Source of the DNA: Alloalcanivorax xiamenensis
Lineage (GTDB): Bacteria > Pseudomonadota > Gammaproteobacteria > Pseudomonadales > Alcanivoracaceae
Assembly: GCF_009846745.1 (NCBI RefSeq)
Contig: NZ_AQPF01000007.1
Location: 62,001-126,000 of the forward strand
Length of the DNA: 64,000 bases
Reading direction: 5' to 3'
The notes beneath the pieces are model-generated. The model saw only the letters and a list, made by a program, of their open reading frames with translations. It made no database searches and was not told where the DNA came from. Shown piece after piece: positions 41,787 through 52,065 of the stretch. Numbering within the stretch: the first letter of the stretch is position 1; every line of letters begins with the position of its first letter. A program made the translations under genes and the position numbers.

Positions 41787-44288
41787 CTACAACCAAAAGG
41801 AGGTAAATCCGTCATCGCTATAACGCTTCAACATAAACAGCAATTTCTTCACACTGCGAGGGAAGTTGGTTTTCTCGAGGGAAACGGCCTTGGCTATCTC
41901 ACTGAATTCCGCCTCTTCGGACAGCGGCGTTTTCGACAGCAAACTCAGCAGCTTGATCAGTGCCTTTAGTACCGCCATTGAGCTGCCCTGAATCCGTGGC
42001 AAAACTTTCTGCATAAGTTGGAAATCCATGGCGGCATCCGACGAAAAGCCTTGCAAGGTGTCCAACTGCTCGCCCCGATGCAGCGTCAGATAAAACGCCA
42101 CTTCGTCACGAACCCGGTAGCCAAACTGCAAACCCGCTGGCTCCAGAATTTCATTGATGGAAACCAATAGCTTCAGAGGCTCTCTCAAGGCCGCCTTCTG
42201 CTCATCACTGAGATCTTTGGCATTCAAAAAGGGGGCAGCCAAAGCATCGGCGTAAATGCCAGACAAACTCTGAGCCGGACCAGTGGCTGCCGCCCACGAC
42301 AAATCAATGTCGTTCATTTCAATGGCATTGGCCCTGTCCAGCACTTTTCGGCTAAAGGGGTGGGTGGTCTCATCCATATTCACCGTACCCACCACCATCA
42401 CATTCTGTGGAATCAGCACCGGCTGGCCACCGTTTACATCCGCGCGGTTAATCCATGGCGCAGTCACCACCATGTCATCGTCATCACGGTAACGTGTTTC
42501 GATAAAGCTGAGAAATTCCGCGAAATAGTGCTCCACCCGAGCAAGGTTCATCTCATCCAGGATTACAAAATATACATCATCTGGATGGGCCATGGCCCGT
42601 TTCAGCACATTCAAAAAGGGCTGGCTAACGAACTGCCCTTGAATGTTTTCGTAGCCGATCAGATCGGAACTATCGGCCCAATCCGGACGCACCGCGATTA
42701 ATTCACAATGATCCGCATCCCCATAACCAATGGCTTTGGCAAACTGGCGTACCAACTGAGTCTTTCCAGTACCCGAAATGCCAGCCAGCAGCACCAGTTG
42801 CTTGGTACGCAGCGACAGGTAAAAGTTAGTCACCTCGGCCAGCGAATAGTGAAAGCCCTGCTCTGCCATGGATGCTTGCACTTTTGGCAGCCACTCCCTG
42901 GCAAACTGTTGGGTGCTGCGTTGAGGCAACGAACGGGATGCGGCTGTTTCGGCAGTACTGGACTCCATCGGTACGGCTTTGATCTCGGGCAACCAGCGAC
43001 GAATAACTTTCGGCAAGCGGATCTTTCTGTCTGACAGAAGGATCGCCAAAGCCTCCCATGTATATTCAAACAGATAACCTGGATTGGCGGCCCCTTCTTG
43101 ATTATAGGGACCGCGCACATTAGCCAATGCTGGCTGAAAAAGGGGGTGTAAAGAACGTATCTGTTCAACGGTGACTGGCTGATCCAACATCAGTACCAGC
43201 TTCACATCCACACAGTATCCGTTCTCTTGCTGACTCGTATCCGATGGGTGCGGCTGGGGACCAATGTGGGCAGAGGAAGAGGCACTGTACAAGGCCCTCA
43301 CTGCACCTTCTGAGTGGCGGACAATAATATCCCCGGAGCGGACCTCACCAACTGCTTTCCAATGGTTAGGGGTGCGGCCGCTAGCCTTTTCTTTCGGCGC
43401 CCAGAGGAATTGCTGTTCGTGCTCGGGATTAATAGATTCTTTCTGCACCACATACCAAACCTTCGGCTCGACCAGAGCGCCACCTACACCGTCCTTGTCG
43501 GGCAACCTCTTTTTCAATACCCCGTAGCACGTATTCAGAAGTTGCACAATTTCGCTATCGTCACTGGGAAAGACGTCTAAAAGCAGATTTACTCGTTCCA
43601 GGTTATTGCGGGCGGACACATTGCTCACACCTTTACCTGACAGATAAGTGTGCTCGCCACTACCTAAGGTTTTCCAGCGCCAACCGGGACGAACATTCTG
43701 AATACGCCGAACGTCAATGCAAACGAATTCCTCCCATTGCCCACTGACTTCATAAGTTTCTCCTTGGTGCTTAAAATGGCTAGTACTCCTAGCCGCATTG
43801 TATTCGGCTTTGATGCGAGAGGAATTCAGATAGCCAAACAGTACTTCACCAAGGCTACTATTAACAATGAAAACCGGGGCCCCATTTGTAAGCTTGGCGA
43901 ACTTTTTCTGGTTCCAATAAAATTGATTCTGATTACCTGACAGCAATCGCCGGAAGTTCCCCTGCACTGTTGGTGAACTCTTCACCTCATATACCATAAC
44001 AGCTTGAGATTCATCCCCCATATCTACCGGCAACGTCACCACTGTGAACTCGAGATTCTGAAGAGCTCTTACAAAAGGGGCATAAGGGACATTTCTCCAT
44101 GACTGCTCAGGCATGGTTTCTTCCTTCATCGCGCACAGGACCTTTGCCAGCAACGCTTTAGGATCAAAACGCCGGCCTTGGTACAAGCAAGTAAACCGGG
44201 CTCCCGCAGGTATGGTTGTCCCCTCTGCGTCGATCGTACGCAATACATTTTCACGACTCAGAGTTTGTAGCAATTGTTCTATGTTCAC
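41787..44288 (-). CDS. McrB-like AAA+ ATPase/GTPase with EVE/PUA-like N-terminal modules
   Basis: Protein of 833 aa. The motor lies in the C-terminal half: Walker A GISGTGKTQLVRQ at 503-515, Walker B VYFVILDEMNLARVEHYFAE, and sensor VVGTVNMDETTHPFSRKVLDRA with the NMDE asparagine used by McrB-type GTPases. The N-terminal 400 residues look like two PUA/EVE-like stretches (about 105-215, FYWNQKKFAKLTNGAPVFIV, and 275-370, KVWYVVQKESINPEHEQQFL). That layout suggests reading of modified bases. Coupled with the DUF2357 nuclease 12 bp downstream. Confidence 0.82.
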   Translation of the reverse strand: MNIEQLLQTLSRENVLRTIDAEGTTIPAGARFTCLYQGRRFDPKALLAKVLCAMKEETMPEQSWRNVPYAPFVRALQNLEFTVVTLPVDMGDESQAVMVYEVKSSPTVQGNFRRLLSGNQNQFYWNQKKFAKLTNGAPVFIVNSSLGEVLFGYLNSSRIKAEYNAARSTSHFKHQGETYEVSGQWEEFVCIDVRRIQNVRPGWRWKTLGSGEHTYLSGKGVSNVSARNNLERVNLLLDVFPSDDSEIVQLLNTCYGVLKKRLPDKDGVGGALVEPKVWYVVQKESINPEHEQQFLWAPKEKASGRTPNHWKAVGEVRSGDIIVRHSEGAVRALYSASSSAHIGPQPHPSDTSQQENGYCVDVKLVLMLDQPVTVEQIRSLHPLFQPALANVRGPYNQEGAANPGYLFEYTWEALAILLSDRKIRLPKVIRRWLPEIKAVPMESSTAETAASRSLPQRSTQQFAREWLPKVQASMAEQGFHYSLAEVTNFYLSLRTKQLVLLAGISGTGKTQLVRQFAKAIGYGDADHCELIAVRPDWADSSDLIGYENIQGQFVSQPFLNVLKRAMAHPDDVYFVILDEMNLARVEHYFAEFLSFIETRYRDDDDMVVTAPWINRADVNGGQPVLIPQNVMVVGTVNMDETTHPFSRKVLDRANAIEMNDIDLSWAAATGPAQSLSGIYADALAAPFLNAKDLSDEQKAALREPLKLLVSINEILEPAGLQFGYRVRDEVAFYLTLHRGEQLDTLQGFSSDAAMDFQLMQKVLPRIQGSSMAVLKALIKLLSLLSKTPLSEEAEFSEIAKAVSLEKTNFPRSVKKLLFMLKRYSDDGFTSFWL

Positions 44289-45087
44289 GTGTCTTCCCCC
44301 TCAAGCGCTATACGTACATTAAAATGTCAGGCTTTAGTGTTTGCCACTACGACCCACTTCATACGATGCCCCCAAAGTACAACGGAACTTGTCTATCATG
44401 ATTTCGATCACCGCCGGTACCAGCTCATTTAGGCGCTTCCGGGTTTTCAGGTTGTGGTGCTGGCAGCCCATGTTTCTGTACCTTCTTGCCATGCCGTCCC
44501 CAGTTGCCTGATCGTACCTCTCCGGCACCAAGCTTTTGATTGCACGAACGAGGACTTTATCATATGCATATAGACGAGCCAGCCGTTACGGCCATACTTT
44601 GTTCGTGTTTCGCAGTGTAATGCTTTAGGGAACTCACTTTTGGAGCAAGTGGAGTGCCGCGCCAAATGCAGGAGACTTCCCCTCGCACTCGCATGTTCGT
44701 GTGGTTGTGTGTGAGAGGTGGTGAGGCAGGGGGGGGGTAGTCCCGTCAGCGGTCATTAGGACCCGCCCCCAATGTGCAGAAGCCATTCGCCAGCAAGCTG
44801 GGCTCCCACAGCGGCTTCGGGTTGAAGCCATTGCCGGATTGCTGAGGACTATGTGTAGCGGGAGACCATGCCTAGCAGGCCGCGGCCAGCCTCCCCACTC
44901 AATTCCGAGTCTTGCGCTTATTTTTTGATCAATGCCCGCCACCGTTCCCTTCACGGCGAACTACCGAGGAATCCTCGGGTGCCAACATAGCTCTGAACAT
45001 CCGGGCAGGCCAGCAGGCAGCCGCCGTCGATTGCCGGTATCATCGGCCCTTATTCCAACGCTTTATTGCAACCCTTTAGCTGACGCC
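44289..45087. other. Intergenic region between the McrB-like and Wadjet operons
   Basis: About 800 bp with no supported gene. Two short minus-strand frames (44334-44531 and 44447-44665) overlap each other and match nothing I know. A run of nine G at about 44721 and one REP core follow. The promoters of both divergent operons must lie here. Confidence 0.5.
44784..44820. repeat. Single REP-like core, locus 11
   Basis: ATTCGCCAGCAAGCTGGGC-TCCCACAGCGGCTTCG, one half of the usual pair. Confidence 0.68.
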
Positions 45088-46524
45088 ATGTTTTTCACCG
45101 AAGACCGCCATCAATTCTTCAAGCCGCTGACCGGCAAGTACCGCGAGCAGGTGGCCGAGTGTCTGCGCCTGTTGCACGAGCGTCTGTACAGCGCCCAGGC
45201 CGATTATGGCGAGTCGCTCAAGCGCGAGCAGGTGCTGGATGTGTTCAGCGAGGCGCTGGAGCGGGCGCCCTTGCTGGAGGGCGGCGATGAGGACGGCGGC
45301 CGCTTCCGCAACAATCGGGAGCAGGCCGCCTGGATTCTCCATACGTTGGTGGAGCACGGCTGGCTGAAGCGGGACAAGGACGAGGCGTCGTTTCAGTCCA
45401 CCTATCCGTTCAGCCGCACCGGGCGCCTGTTCACCCAGACTCTGGCGGAGGTGGACGGCCGCGGCATCCGCACCCGCCATCGCAATACCCGCAATACGCT
45501 CAACGCCCTGGCCGCGTTTCTGGATCGCGGCGAGGTCTATGATCTGCTCGACGCCCACGAACATTCCGAGCGCATCATCGCCGACTTCACCGACATCATC
45601 GCCGAGCTGGAAGAGCGCAAGCGGGAGCTGGTGAAGGAAGTGGAGGCTCAACAACTGGTGCAACAGGCCAGCGACCAGTTTTTCGAGTTCATGGAGAAGC
45701 GCTTCCAGCCGGACGTGGCGATCCGCATGTCCGCCGACAGTGTGGAAAAACATCGCGACCGCATCCAGAACACGATTGAGCGCATCCGCCGCAAACCCAC
45801 GGACTGGAAGCGCAACGCGGAGCTGGAGCTGCGGCGGCTGGCGCCGGATCTGGTGATCAACCCGGAAGGCTCGGTGTTGTGGCAGTTGCTGGACAGCATC
45901 GAAACCCGCATGCGCAGCGCCGCCGAGACCATGCTGCCGGCCCTGCGCCGGACTCTGCAGGGCTTTACCCGGCGGGCGGACATTATCATCCGCCAGCTCA
46001 GCTATCTGCACAGCCAGCAACACAGTGACATTGTCGGCCTGTGCCGGGAGCTGTCCGAGCTGGATGATGCCACCACCGCCAAACGCCTGGAGGCCGCCGG
46101 GCGCGCCATGGCCCATTTACGTCTGGGGCTGGTGGATCCGGCCCAGAACCGGCTGCGCGAGCAGCGGGAGAAACGGCAGGTGCAAAGCCGCATGACCCAG
46201 TTGGACGCGCCGGACCCGGCCACGTTGCGCGACCTGGCGATTCAACAACTGCTGGAGAAGGCGTTCAGCATCCACGGCGAAGGTCTGCGCGACTATCTGC
46301 GCCAGGCTCTGGGCGCCAGCCGCCGCATCGACAACCGCGACCTGCCGGTGAACAACGCCACCGATCTGCTGGCGCTCAGTCATGTGATCGAGCTGGGCAG
46401 CGCCGACCATCGGGCCAGCGGTTTCCGGCTGCGCATCGAACCCACCGACCCCATCATCGGCGAACGCTACTTCGCCCGCCGTGATGGTTTCTTGCTGGAA
46501 CTGGAACACGATGACGATACGTGA
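45088..46524 (+). CDS. jetA: JetA, Wadjet kleisin-like subunit
   Basis: Protein of 478 aa that begins MFFTEDRHQFFKPLTGKYRE, a hallmark of the JetA group. JetA is the MukF/kleisin-like subunit that bridges the JetC SMC heads. An N-terminal winged helix region (about 20-110) is followed by long helices (IIAELEERKRELVKEVEAQQ, RIQNTIERIRRKPTDWKRNA). The Wadjet complex recognises and cleaves foreign circular DNA such as plasmids. The ATG at 45088 is chosen; the frame is open upstream but without family sequence. It overlaps jetB by 14 bp. Confidence 0.9.
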   Translation: MFFTEDRHQFFKPLTGKYREQVAECLRLLHERLYSAQADYGESLKREQVLDVFSEALERAPLLEGGDEDGGRFRNNREQAAWILHTLVEHGWLKRDKDEASFQSTYPFSRTGRLFTQTLAEVDGRGIRTRHRNTRNTLNALAAFLDRGEVYDLLDAHEHSERIIADFTDIIAELEERKRELVKEVEAQQLVQQASDQFFEFMEKRFQPDVAIRMSADSVEKHRDRIQNTIERIRRKPTDWKRNAELELRRLAPDLVINPEGSVLWQLLDSIETRMRSAAETMLPALRRTLQGFTRRADIIIRQLSYLHSQQHSDIVGLCRELSELDDATTAKRLEAAGRAMAHLRLGLVDPAQNRLREQREKRQVQSRMTQLDAPDPATLRDLAIQQLLEKAFSIHGEGLRDYLRQALGASRRIDNRDLPVNNATDLLALSHVIELGSADHRASGFRLRIEPTDPIIGERYFARRDGFLLELEHDDDT

Positions 46525-47179
46525 CGCTTTGGCCGAGGCCCTGGAGGCCCGCGGCGTCGGCCCGGATCAGTTCTCCGAACTGATGATCCGGCTGCTGGAC
46601 CGGGGCGTGCTGTGCCGTGACGAAAGCAAAAAGGAAACGGAGCTCTACGATCGCTACCTGCAGGTGGAAGATCTGGTGGAGGACTACCTGAGCGTGCTGC
46701 GCATTCGCCTGCTGCACGAACGGCGTTTTCATTCGCTGCGGCTGTTTCCACCCGGCGCCGAGGTACCCGGCCTGGCCGACAGTGAGGACGGCTTCAACCA
46801 GGGCCTGCGCGAGCGCCTGAGCCAACAGGAAGTGGCCGCCATTCTGGTGTTGCGCGCGGAGTACGACAAAGCGCTGCGCGAAGGCCAGATCGACGAACAC
46901 GGCCAAGTGATGCTGCCGCTGGAAGCGTTCAACCTGGCCAGCAAGAATCTGCTTGGCCGGCCGCTGCCGGAGGCGCTCACCGAACGGCGCGCCCTGTTCC
47001 GCCGGCTGCGTCAGTTACGGCTGATCCGCACCGCCAGCGACGATGGTCTGGAAGACGCCGAGACCTGGCTGACCATCCGTCCGGACATCACCGGCCTGGT
47101 CACCGACGCGGTACTCAGCCAGCTCACCGGCGACGGGCCGGACGCCGAAGCCCCTTCATCGGAAGAGCTGCCATCATGA
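46511..47179 (+). CDS. jetB: JetB, Wadjet MukE-like subunit
   Basis: Protein of 222 aa that corresponds to MukE/MksE, the KITE-type subunit that clamps the kleisin. Residues about 80-140 (GLRERLSQQEVAAILVLRAE and the DEHGQVMLPLEAFNLASKNL region) are the recognisable core. It starts at ATG 46511 inside the jetA end, so the two are translationally coupled. jetC begins 40 bp after its stop. Confidence 0.88.
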   Translation: MTIRDALAEALEARGVGPDQFSELMIRLLDRGVLCRDESKKETELYDRYLQVEDLVEDYLSVLRIRLLHERRFHSLRLFPPGAEVPGLADSEDGFNQGLRERLSQQEVAAILVLRAEYDKALREGQIDEHGQVMLPLEAFNLASKNLLGRPLPEALTERRALFRRLRQLRLIRTASDDGLEDAETWLTIRPDITGLVTDAVLSQLTGDGPDAEAPSSEELPS

Positions 47180-47219
47180 CCGGTTATTTCACGTTCGCCT
47201 TTGTTGATCCGAGCCGCCC

Positions 47220-50200
47220 ATGTTTTTGAAACGTTCCATCACCGTCAATTGGGGCAACCTGCCCGCCGAAGAGCTGGAATACGGTCCCATCAATCTGTTC
47301 TCCGGCGGTAACGGCTCCGGCAAGACCACCGCCGCCGACGCCCTGCAGACGCTGATGACCGCCGCCCACGACAATCTGTTCAATTACAACCCGGGCCAGG
47401 ACGAAACCACCCAGCGCGGCCGGGGCGGCAAGCAGGTCCGCACATTGGCGTCCTATATTCTCGGCTGCGACGACGGCGCCTTCGCCCGCCCCTATGACAG
47501 CGACGGTTACCTGGCCGGCGTGTTTCATCCCACCAAGGGCGAGACCGCCGAGCCGTTCACGGCGGTGATTGGTGTACGCGCGCATCTGGACCGCGCCGGC
47601 GTTACCGCCCAGGCGCGGCAAAATGAACTGCTGTTGATGATCGTGCCTGGCGAGATGCTGAGCCTGTCGCACTTCGTGCACGACGAGGGCGCCGAACGTC
47701 AGGTGGTGAAAATCACCGAGCTGCCCAATGCGCTGCGCCGCACATTCGGCAAAAAGAACGTGGAAACCTACGAGAAGAAAGGCGCGTATCTGGCCCGACT
47801 GTACGGCGCCCTGCGCGGCCGCCGCGACGCCGTGTCCCAGCAGGAAGCCAAGAACGCCGCCCGCACCTTCGCCCGTTTCATGGCGTACAAACCGGTGGAC
47901 TCCATTGATCAGTTCGTCGCCGGCGAAGTGCTGGAAGCCCAGGACATGGGCGACACCCTGCGCCGCATCCGCGACATGCTGCGCACCATCCATGGCATGG
48001 AGCAGGAGGCCCGGCAACTGCGCGCCAGCGTGGATTATCTGGAGCAGGCCCGTGGCGAAGCCGAGCAGTATCAGGAGACCTGGCTGGAACGCACCGCCCT
48101 CGCCTACGGCGCCGCCGCGCAACGTTACCGCCGCAACCAGCGCCAGTACCTGGAGAAAAAAGAGGAGCAGTCCCAATTCCGCCAGCAACAACAGGCGTTG
48201 CGCGAAGAAGCGGAACAGGTGGAACAGCGCCTGGAGCAAGCCCACGACGAACTGGTGGGACTGGAAGCGCGCATACAGGGCATCCCGGCGCTGCGCGACA
48301 AACAGCAGCTGCAGGCACAGTTGGAAAGCCTGACTCAACAATTGCAGCAAGGTGCCCGGCCATTGCTGGAACAGGACCAGCAGCGTACCCGCAACTTCAC
48401 CGCGCTGCGCAATATGCGCGATTTACTCAACCGCCACAGTATCGAACTGGAATTGCCGCTGTTCGCCAGCAAGGGCTGGCGCGCCACCAGCAAGGAACTG
48501 CTGGCCCTGGAACAGCGCCCGATGCCGGACCTGAATCAGATGCTGGCACGGGACTGGATCAATCTGTCACCGCTGGAAAGTGGTCTGGAGCAAGCCCGCG
48601 CCGAGCAGCAGTTGCACAACTATCTGGCGGAGCGGTTGCACGGACAGGCGGAAACCAGCGGCGATCGGGAAAGCCTCTCCCTGGCGCAGCGACTGGACCG
48701 GCTGGTGACACAAAGAGCGCAGGCGCTGGAAAAGCTGGACGAACAGCAAAAGCAGATTCAGCACCGCATCAGCACCCTGGAATCAAAACGGGTGAACTAT
48801 CCCCGCGATGTGGAAGAAGCGCTGCAAGCGATCCGCGAGCAATGCCCCCAGGCCGACCCGCGCGTGCTCTGCGATCACGTGGAAGTGCAGGACCCGGAAT
48901 GGCAAATGGCCATCGAGGGTTATCTGGGCGGCGCCCGCTTCGGCATTCTGGTGGAGCCGGATTACGAAGCGGAAGCGATCCGTGTGGTACGCCGGCTGGC
49001 CGGCCGCCAGCGCAACAAGGCCCGGGTGATCCAGGGCGAACAGGCGCGGCGGGACGCGGAGAAAGCCGCGCTGCCGGCGGAGTCCATCTTCCATGTGCTG
49101 CGTTTTTCCCATCGCACCGCGGAGCATTATCTGAAGGCGTCCTACGGCAATGTGGTGCGGGTGGACGACGCCGAAACCCTGCGCCGCACCCGGCGTGGTA
49201 TCACCAGCGATGGCCTGGGCTCCGGCAACTACGCGCTGTTCCGCTGCGATCTGGACGACAGCCAGTTGGTGTTCGGCGAGACCGCCCGCGAGCGCAACCT
49301 GTATGCGCAGCGCAACGCCCTGATGGACGTACAGGAAAGCTACCGCCACGCCAGCGATGACTATCAGGCGGTGCGGCAATTGCAACAGCAGGTGCTCGAG
49401 TTCAAGCCGCTGGACTGGGTGGCCACTGTCACTCACCTGCTGCAATGCCAGCGCCAGTTGTCCGACACCGAACAGGCCCTGGCCAATCTCGACCTCAGTG
49501 ACCATGAAGAGCTGGAACGGCAACAGCAGGACGCCCGTCAGCGGCACAAGCAGTTGACCCAACGGCAGGGCGAATTGAAGGAAGAAAACGGCAAGCTCGG
49601 CGAGCAGCAACACGCCTGCGAACGTGCCATCAGTGCCCTCGCCGACCAGAGTGAGCAGCTGCAGCAGGATCAGGAAGACGCCGAGGCACACTTACACGCC
49701 TGCACCCGCTACTGGCCGGATCTGGATGTGCTGTCCCGTATCGATGCCATGGACCAGCGTCTGCAAGCCGCCCAGGACGACATCGATTTCGGCAGCGAGG
49801 AGCGGGCTCTGCTCAATACGCTGAACAGCAACGCTGTTGCCCTGGAACGGCTTGTCGGCGACTACAATCAGCAGGCCCAGCCGGCGGATCAGGTCTTTAT
49901 TGAAACCGTCGAGGAACTGCACAGCGCCCCGTTCTTCGGCCATGTGCATCACCTGCATCAACAGCTGGACAACCTGCACAACCGGCTGCGCAACAACGTC
50001 CTGCTGAGCAAACTGGAACAACTGGGCGGCCTGCGCGACACCTTCAACACCACCTTTGTCAGCGACCTGTGCAACCAGATCCAGCAAGCCATCAAGGACG
50101 GCGAACGTACCCTCAAGAATCTGAACAAGGAACTGGAGCACCATTACTTCGGCGCAGACCGGGAGCGGTTCTCTTTCGACTGGGAGTGGGTACAGGAATA

Positions 50201-50870
50201 CAAGGAGTACTGGGACTTCTTCCGCGAAGTTACCGAGATTCCCAACCTGGGCGATGGCGCCAGCCTGTTCGAGAGTACTCTCTCCGACAGGGCCACGGAT
50301 GTGCGCGACCGGCTGCTCGCATTGCTGTTGGACGGCGACGAACAGCAGGCGCTGCGCGAGCTGGAGCGGATCAGCGACTACCGGCGCTATCGCCGCTACG
50401 ACATCCTCAAACACCCGGAAAACAAGGCGCCGATCCGTCTCAGCCAGTACGGCACCGGCTCCGGCGGCCAGTTGGAAACGCCCGCCTACATTATCCGCGC
50501 CGCCGCCATCACCAGTGCGTTCCGCTTCAACGAAGGCGACAGCCACCTGCGCATGGTGATCGTCGACGAAGCGTTCATGCACATGGACGAAACCCGCTCA
50601 CGCCAGGTGATCCGCTACCTCACTGAAACCCTGGGCCTGCAACTGATCTTCATCATGCCCACCAGCAAGGCCGGCCCCTTCCTGGACCTGGTCAGCAACC
50701 AGTTCGTGTTCAGCAAGGTGCCAAGCCCGGTGCCGGTGGGCGAACTCAATACCCGCGTGCTGGTGGACCGCCAGCAACTCAACCAGGAACGCATCGCCGA
50801 ACTGTGGGATCAACACCGGCGGGTGATCCGCCAGCAAGGCGCGCTGGACTTCATGGAAGGGATTTCGTGA
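47220..50870 (+). CDS. jetC: JetC, Wadjet SMC-like ATPase
   Basis: SMC/MukB-like protein of 1216 aa and the motor of the Wadjet complex. Walker A NLFSGGNGSGKTT lies at 27-37. Long coiled-coil arms fill about 250-960 with a central hinge-like segment near residues 545-660 (HVEVQDPEWQMAIEGYLGGA). The signature loop QYGTGSGGQLETPAYIIRAA and Walker B LRMVIVDEAFMHMDE close the head near 1076-1120. It extrudes DNA loops and hands the target to JetD. Overlap with the next gene is small. Confidence 0.92.
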   Translation: MFLKRSITVNWGNLPAEELEYGPINLFSGGNGSGKTTAADALQTLMTAAHDNLFNYNPGQDETTQRGRGGKQVRTLASYILGCDDGAFARPYDSDGYLAGVFHPTKGETAEPFTAVIGVRAHLDRAGVTAQARQNELLLMIVPGEMLSLSHFVHDEGAERQVVKITELPNALRRTFGKKNVETYEKKGAYLARLYGALRGRRDAVSQQEAKNAARTFARFMAYKPVDSIDQFVAGEVLEAQDMGDTLRRIRDMLRTIHGMEQEARQLRASVDYLEQARGEAEQYQETWLERTALAYGAAAQRYRRNQRQYLEKKEEQSQFRQQQQALREEAEQVEQRLEQAHDELVGLEARIQGIPALRDKQQLQAQLESLTQQLQQGARPLLEQDQQRTRNFTALRNMRDLLNRHSIELELPLFASKGWRATSKELLALEQRPMPDLNQMLARDWINLSPLESGLEQARAEQQLHNYLAERLHGQAETSGDRESLSLAQRLDRLVTQRAQALEKLDEQQKQIQHRISTLESKRVNYPRDVEEALQAIREQCPQADPRVLCDHVEVQDPEWQMAIEGYLGGARFGILVEPDYEAEAIRVVRRLAGRQRNKARVIQGEQARRDAEKAALPAESIFHVLRFSHRTAEHYLKASYGNVVRVDDAETLRRTRRGITSDGLGSGNYALFRCDLDDSQLVFGETARERNLYAQRNALMDVQESYRHASDDYQAVRQLQQQVLEFKPLDWVATVTHLLQCQRQLSDTEQALANLDLSDHEELERQQQDARQRHKQLTQRQGELKEENGKLGEQQHACERAISALADQSEQLQQDQEDAEAHLHACTRYWPDLDVLSRIDAMDQRLQAAQDDIDFGSEERALLNTLNSNAVALERLVGDYNQQAQPADQVFIETVEELHSAPFFGHVHHLHQQLDNLHNRLRNNVLLSKLEQLGGLRDTFNTTFVSDLCNQIQQAIKDGERTLKNLNKELEHHYFGADRERFSFDWEWVQEYKEYWDFFREVTEIPNLGDGASLFESTLSDRATDVRDRLLALLLDGDEQQALRELERISDYRRYRRYDILKHPENKAPIRLSQYGTGSGGQLETPAYIIRAAAITSAFRFNEGDSHLRMVIVDEAFMHMDETRSRQVIRYLTETLGLQLIFIMPTSKAGPFLDLVSNQFVFSKVPSPVPVGELNTRVLVDRQQLNQERIAELWDQHRRVIRQQGALDFMEGIS

Positions 50871-50898
50871 TGGCGGGACTGACCATGGGGACAACCTG

Positions 50899-52017
50899 GT
50901 GAGCGCGCCGCTCTGGCTGCAAGAGGAGCCCTGGCTGGGGCGGCTACTGGGCTGGTTTCTGGACCGGCTGGAGCAGCCCCGTACCCAGACCATTACCCGC
51001 CGGGTCAAACAATCCACCGTGCCGGAATTGTTCCAGTTCAGCGAGGATACCCGCTACCGCTGGCAACTGATGGAACGGCTGGCACAGGAATACCGGGTCT
51101 TCAGCATCCATTACGACTCCCGTTTGAGTGCTTTTCAGGAGCGCTATGAGAACGCCCAGCTCCGTCTCAATCCGGCTTGTGAGGCGCTGCTGCGCGGCTG
51201 GCTCGACCGTCCCCGCGTGGATCCGCTGAGACAGACCTGGCGCAATGCACTGAGCGGCCATGAAGCGCACTTTCAGGATGGCGGCGCGGCGCTCCTTGAT
51301 GCCAAGCCGGCACTGGCCGGCGACTCACCGGAAGACATGGTCGGTCATTTCATCCGTGCCGCCAGCTTGCTGGACAGCGGCCTGACATTGCGCGAGCTCT
51401 CCGCCCGCTGCTTTCGCGGCAATTCCAAGTTTCTCGATGGCCGTCAGGAACTGCTCACCCGCCTGTTTGGCGAGCGCGCCCAACTCATCCGGCCACGGCC
51501 TCTGTTGCTTACCGCCTGGGCACCGGCCGGCTGCGGGCGGTTGCTGATCGTGGAAAATCAGGACACCTTTCTGCGCCTGGTGGCGCAGGCTCCGGCAGGC
51601 TATGCGCTGCTTTATAGCGGCGGCTTCCGCGCCAGCGCCCAGCGCCTCACCAGCCCCCATACCCGTTTCGCCTTCCTCCCCGGCAGCGACCCCGCCGTCT
51701 TCCGCCAGCGCTGGCTTGACCACACCCTGGCGGCTTTCTTCTGGGGCGATCTGGATTTTGCCGGTCTCGGCATCCTTGCCACGCTACGGCAAAGTCTGCC
51801 GGACCTGGTCGCCTGGCAGCCGGGTTACCAGCCGATGCTCCTGGCGCTGACCCGTGGAGAGGGACACAGCGCCGAACAGGCCGGCAAGGATCGCCAGAAC
51901 GATCCAGGGCACACCGGCTGTCCCTATGCGGATCGGCAGCTGTTGCCAGCGCTGCGCGATAGCAAGCGGTTTCTTGATCAGGAAGCCTTCCTGCCGGCGT
52001 TGCCCTCCCGGGGTTGA
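50899..52017 (+). CDS. jetD: JetD, Wadjet TOPRIM nuclease
   Basis: Protein of 372 aa carrying the cutting activity of Wadjet. The TOPRIM acidic residues are the E in LLIVENQDTF near residue 219 and the DxD of FFWGDLDFAGLGIL near 283. The start is GTG 50899, which follows jetC by 28 bp; no ATG fits. With jetABC it makes a complete four-gene set. The subtype of Wadjet was not assigned. Confidence 0.9.
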   Translation: MSAPLWLQEEPWLGRLLGWFLDRLEQPRTQTITRRVKQSTVPELFQFSEDTRYRWQLMERLAQEYRVFSIHYDSRLSAFQERYENAQLRLNPACEALLRGWLDRPRVDPLRQTWRNALSGHEAHFQDGGAALLDAKPALAGDSPEDMVGHFIRAASLLDSGLTLRELSARCFRGNSKFLDGRQELLTRLFGERAQLIRPRPLLLTAWAPAGCGRLLIVENQDTFLRLVAQAPAGYALLYSGGFRASAQRLTSPHTRFAFLPGSDPAVFRQRWLDHTLAAFFWGDLDFAGLGILATLRQSLPDLVAWQPGYQPMLLALTRGEGHSAEQAGKDRQNDPGHTGCPYADRQLLPALRDSKRFLDQEAFLPALPSRG

Positions 52018-52065
52018 TCCCCATTATGGGTTGCCCTGCCTGGTATTCCGCCTCGACTTTAAAAT

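Noticed and set aside
44334..44665. Two overlapping short minus-strand frames as a decayed gene
   Set aside because: No ribosome sites and no recognisable similarity; too weak to call a pseudogene.
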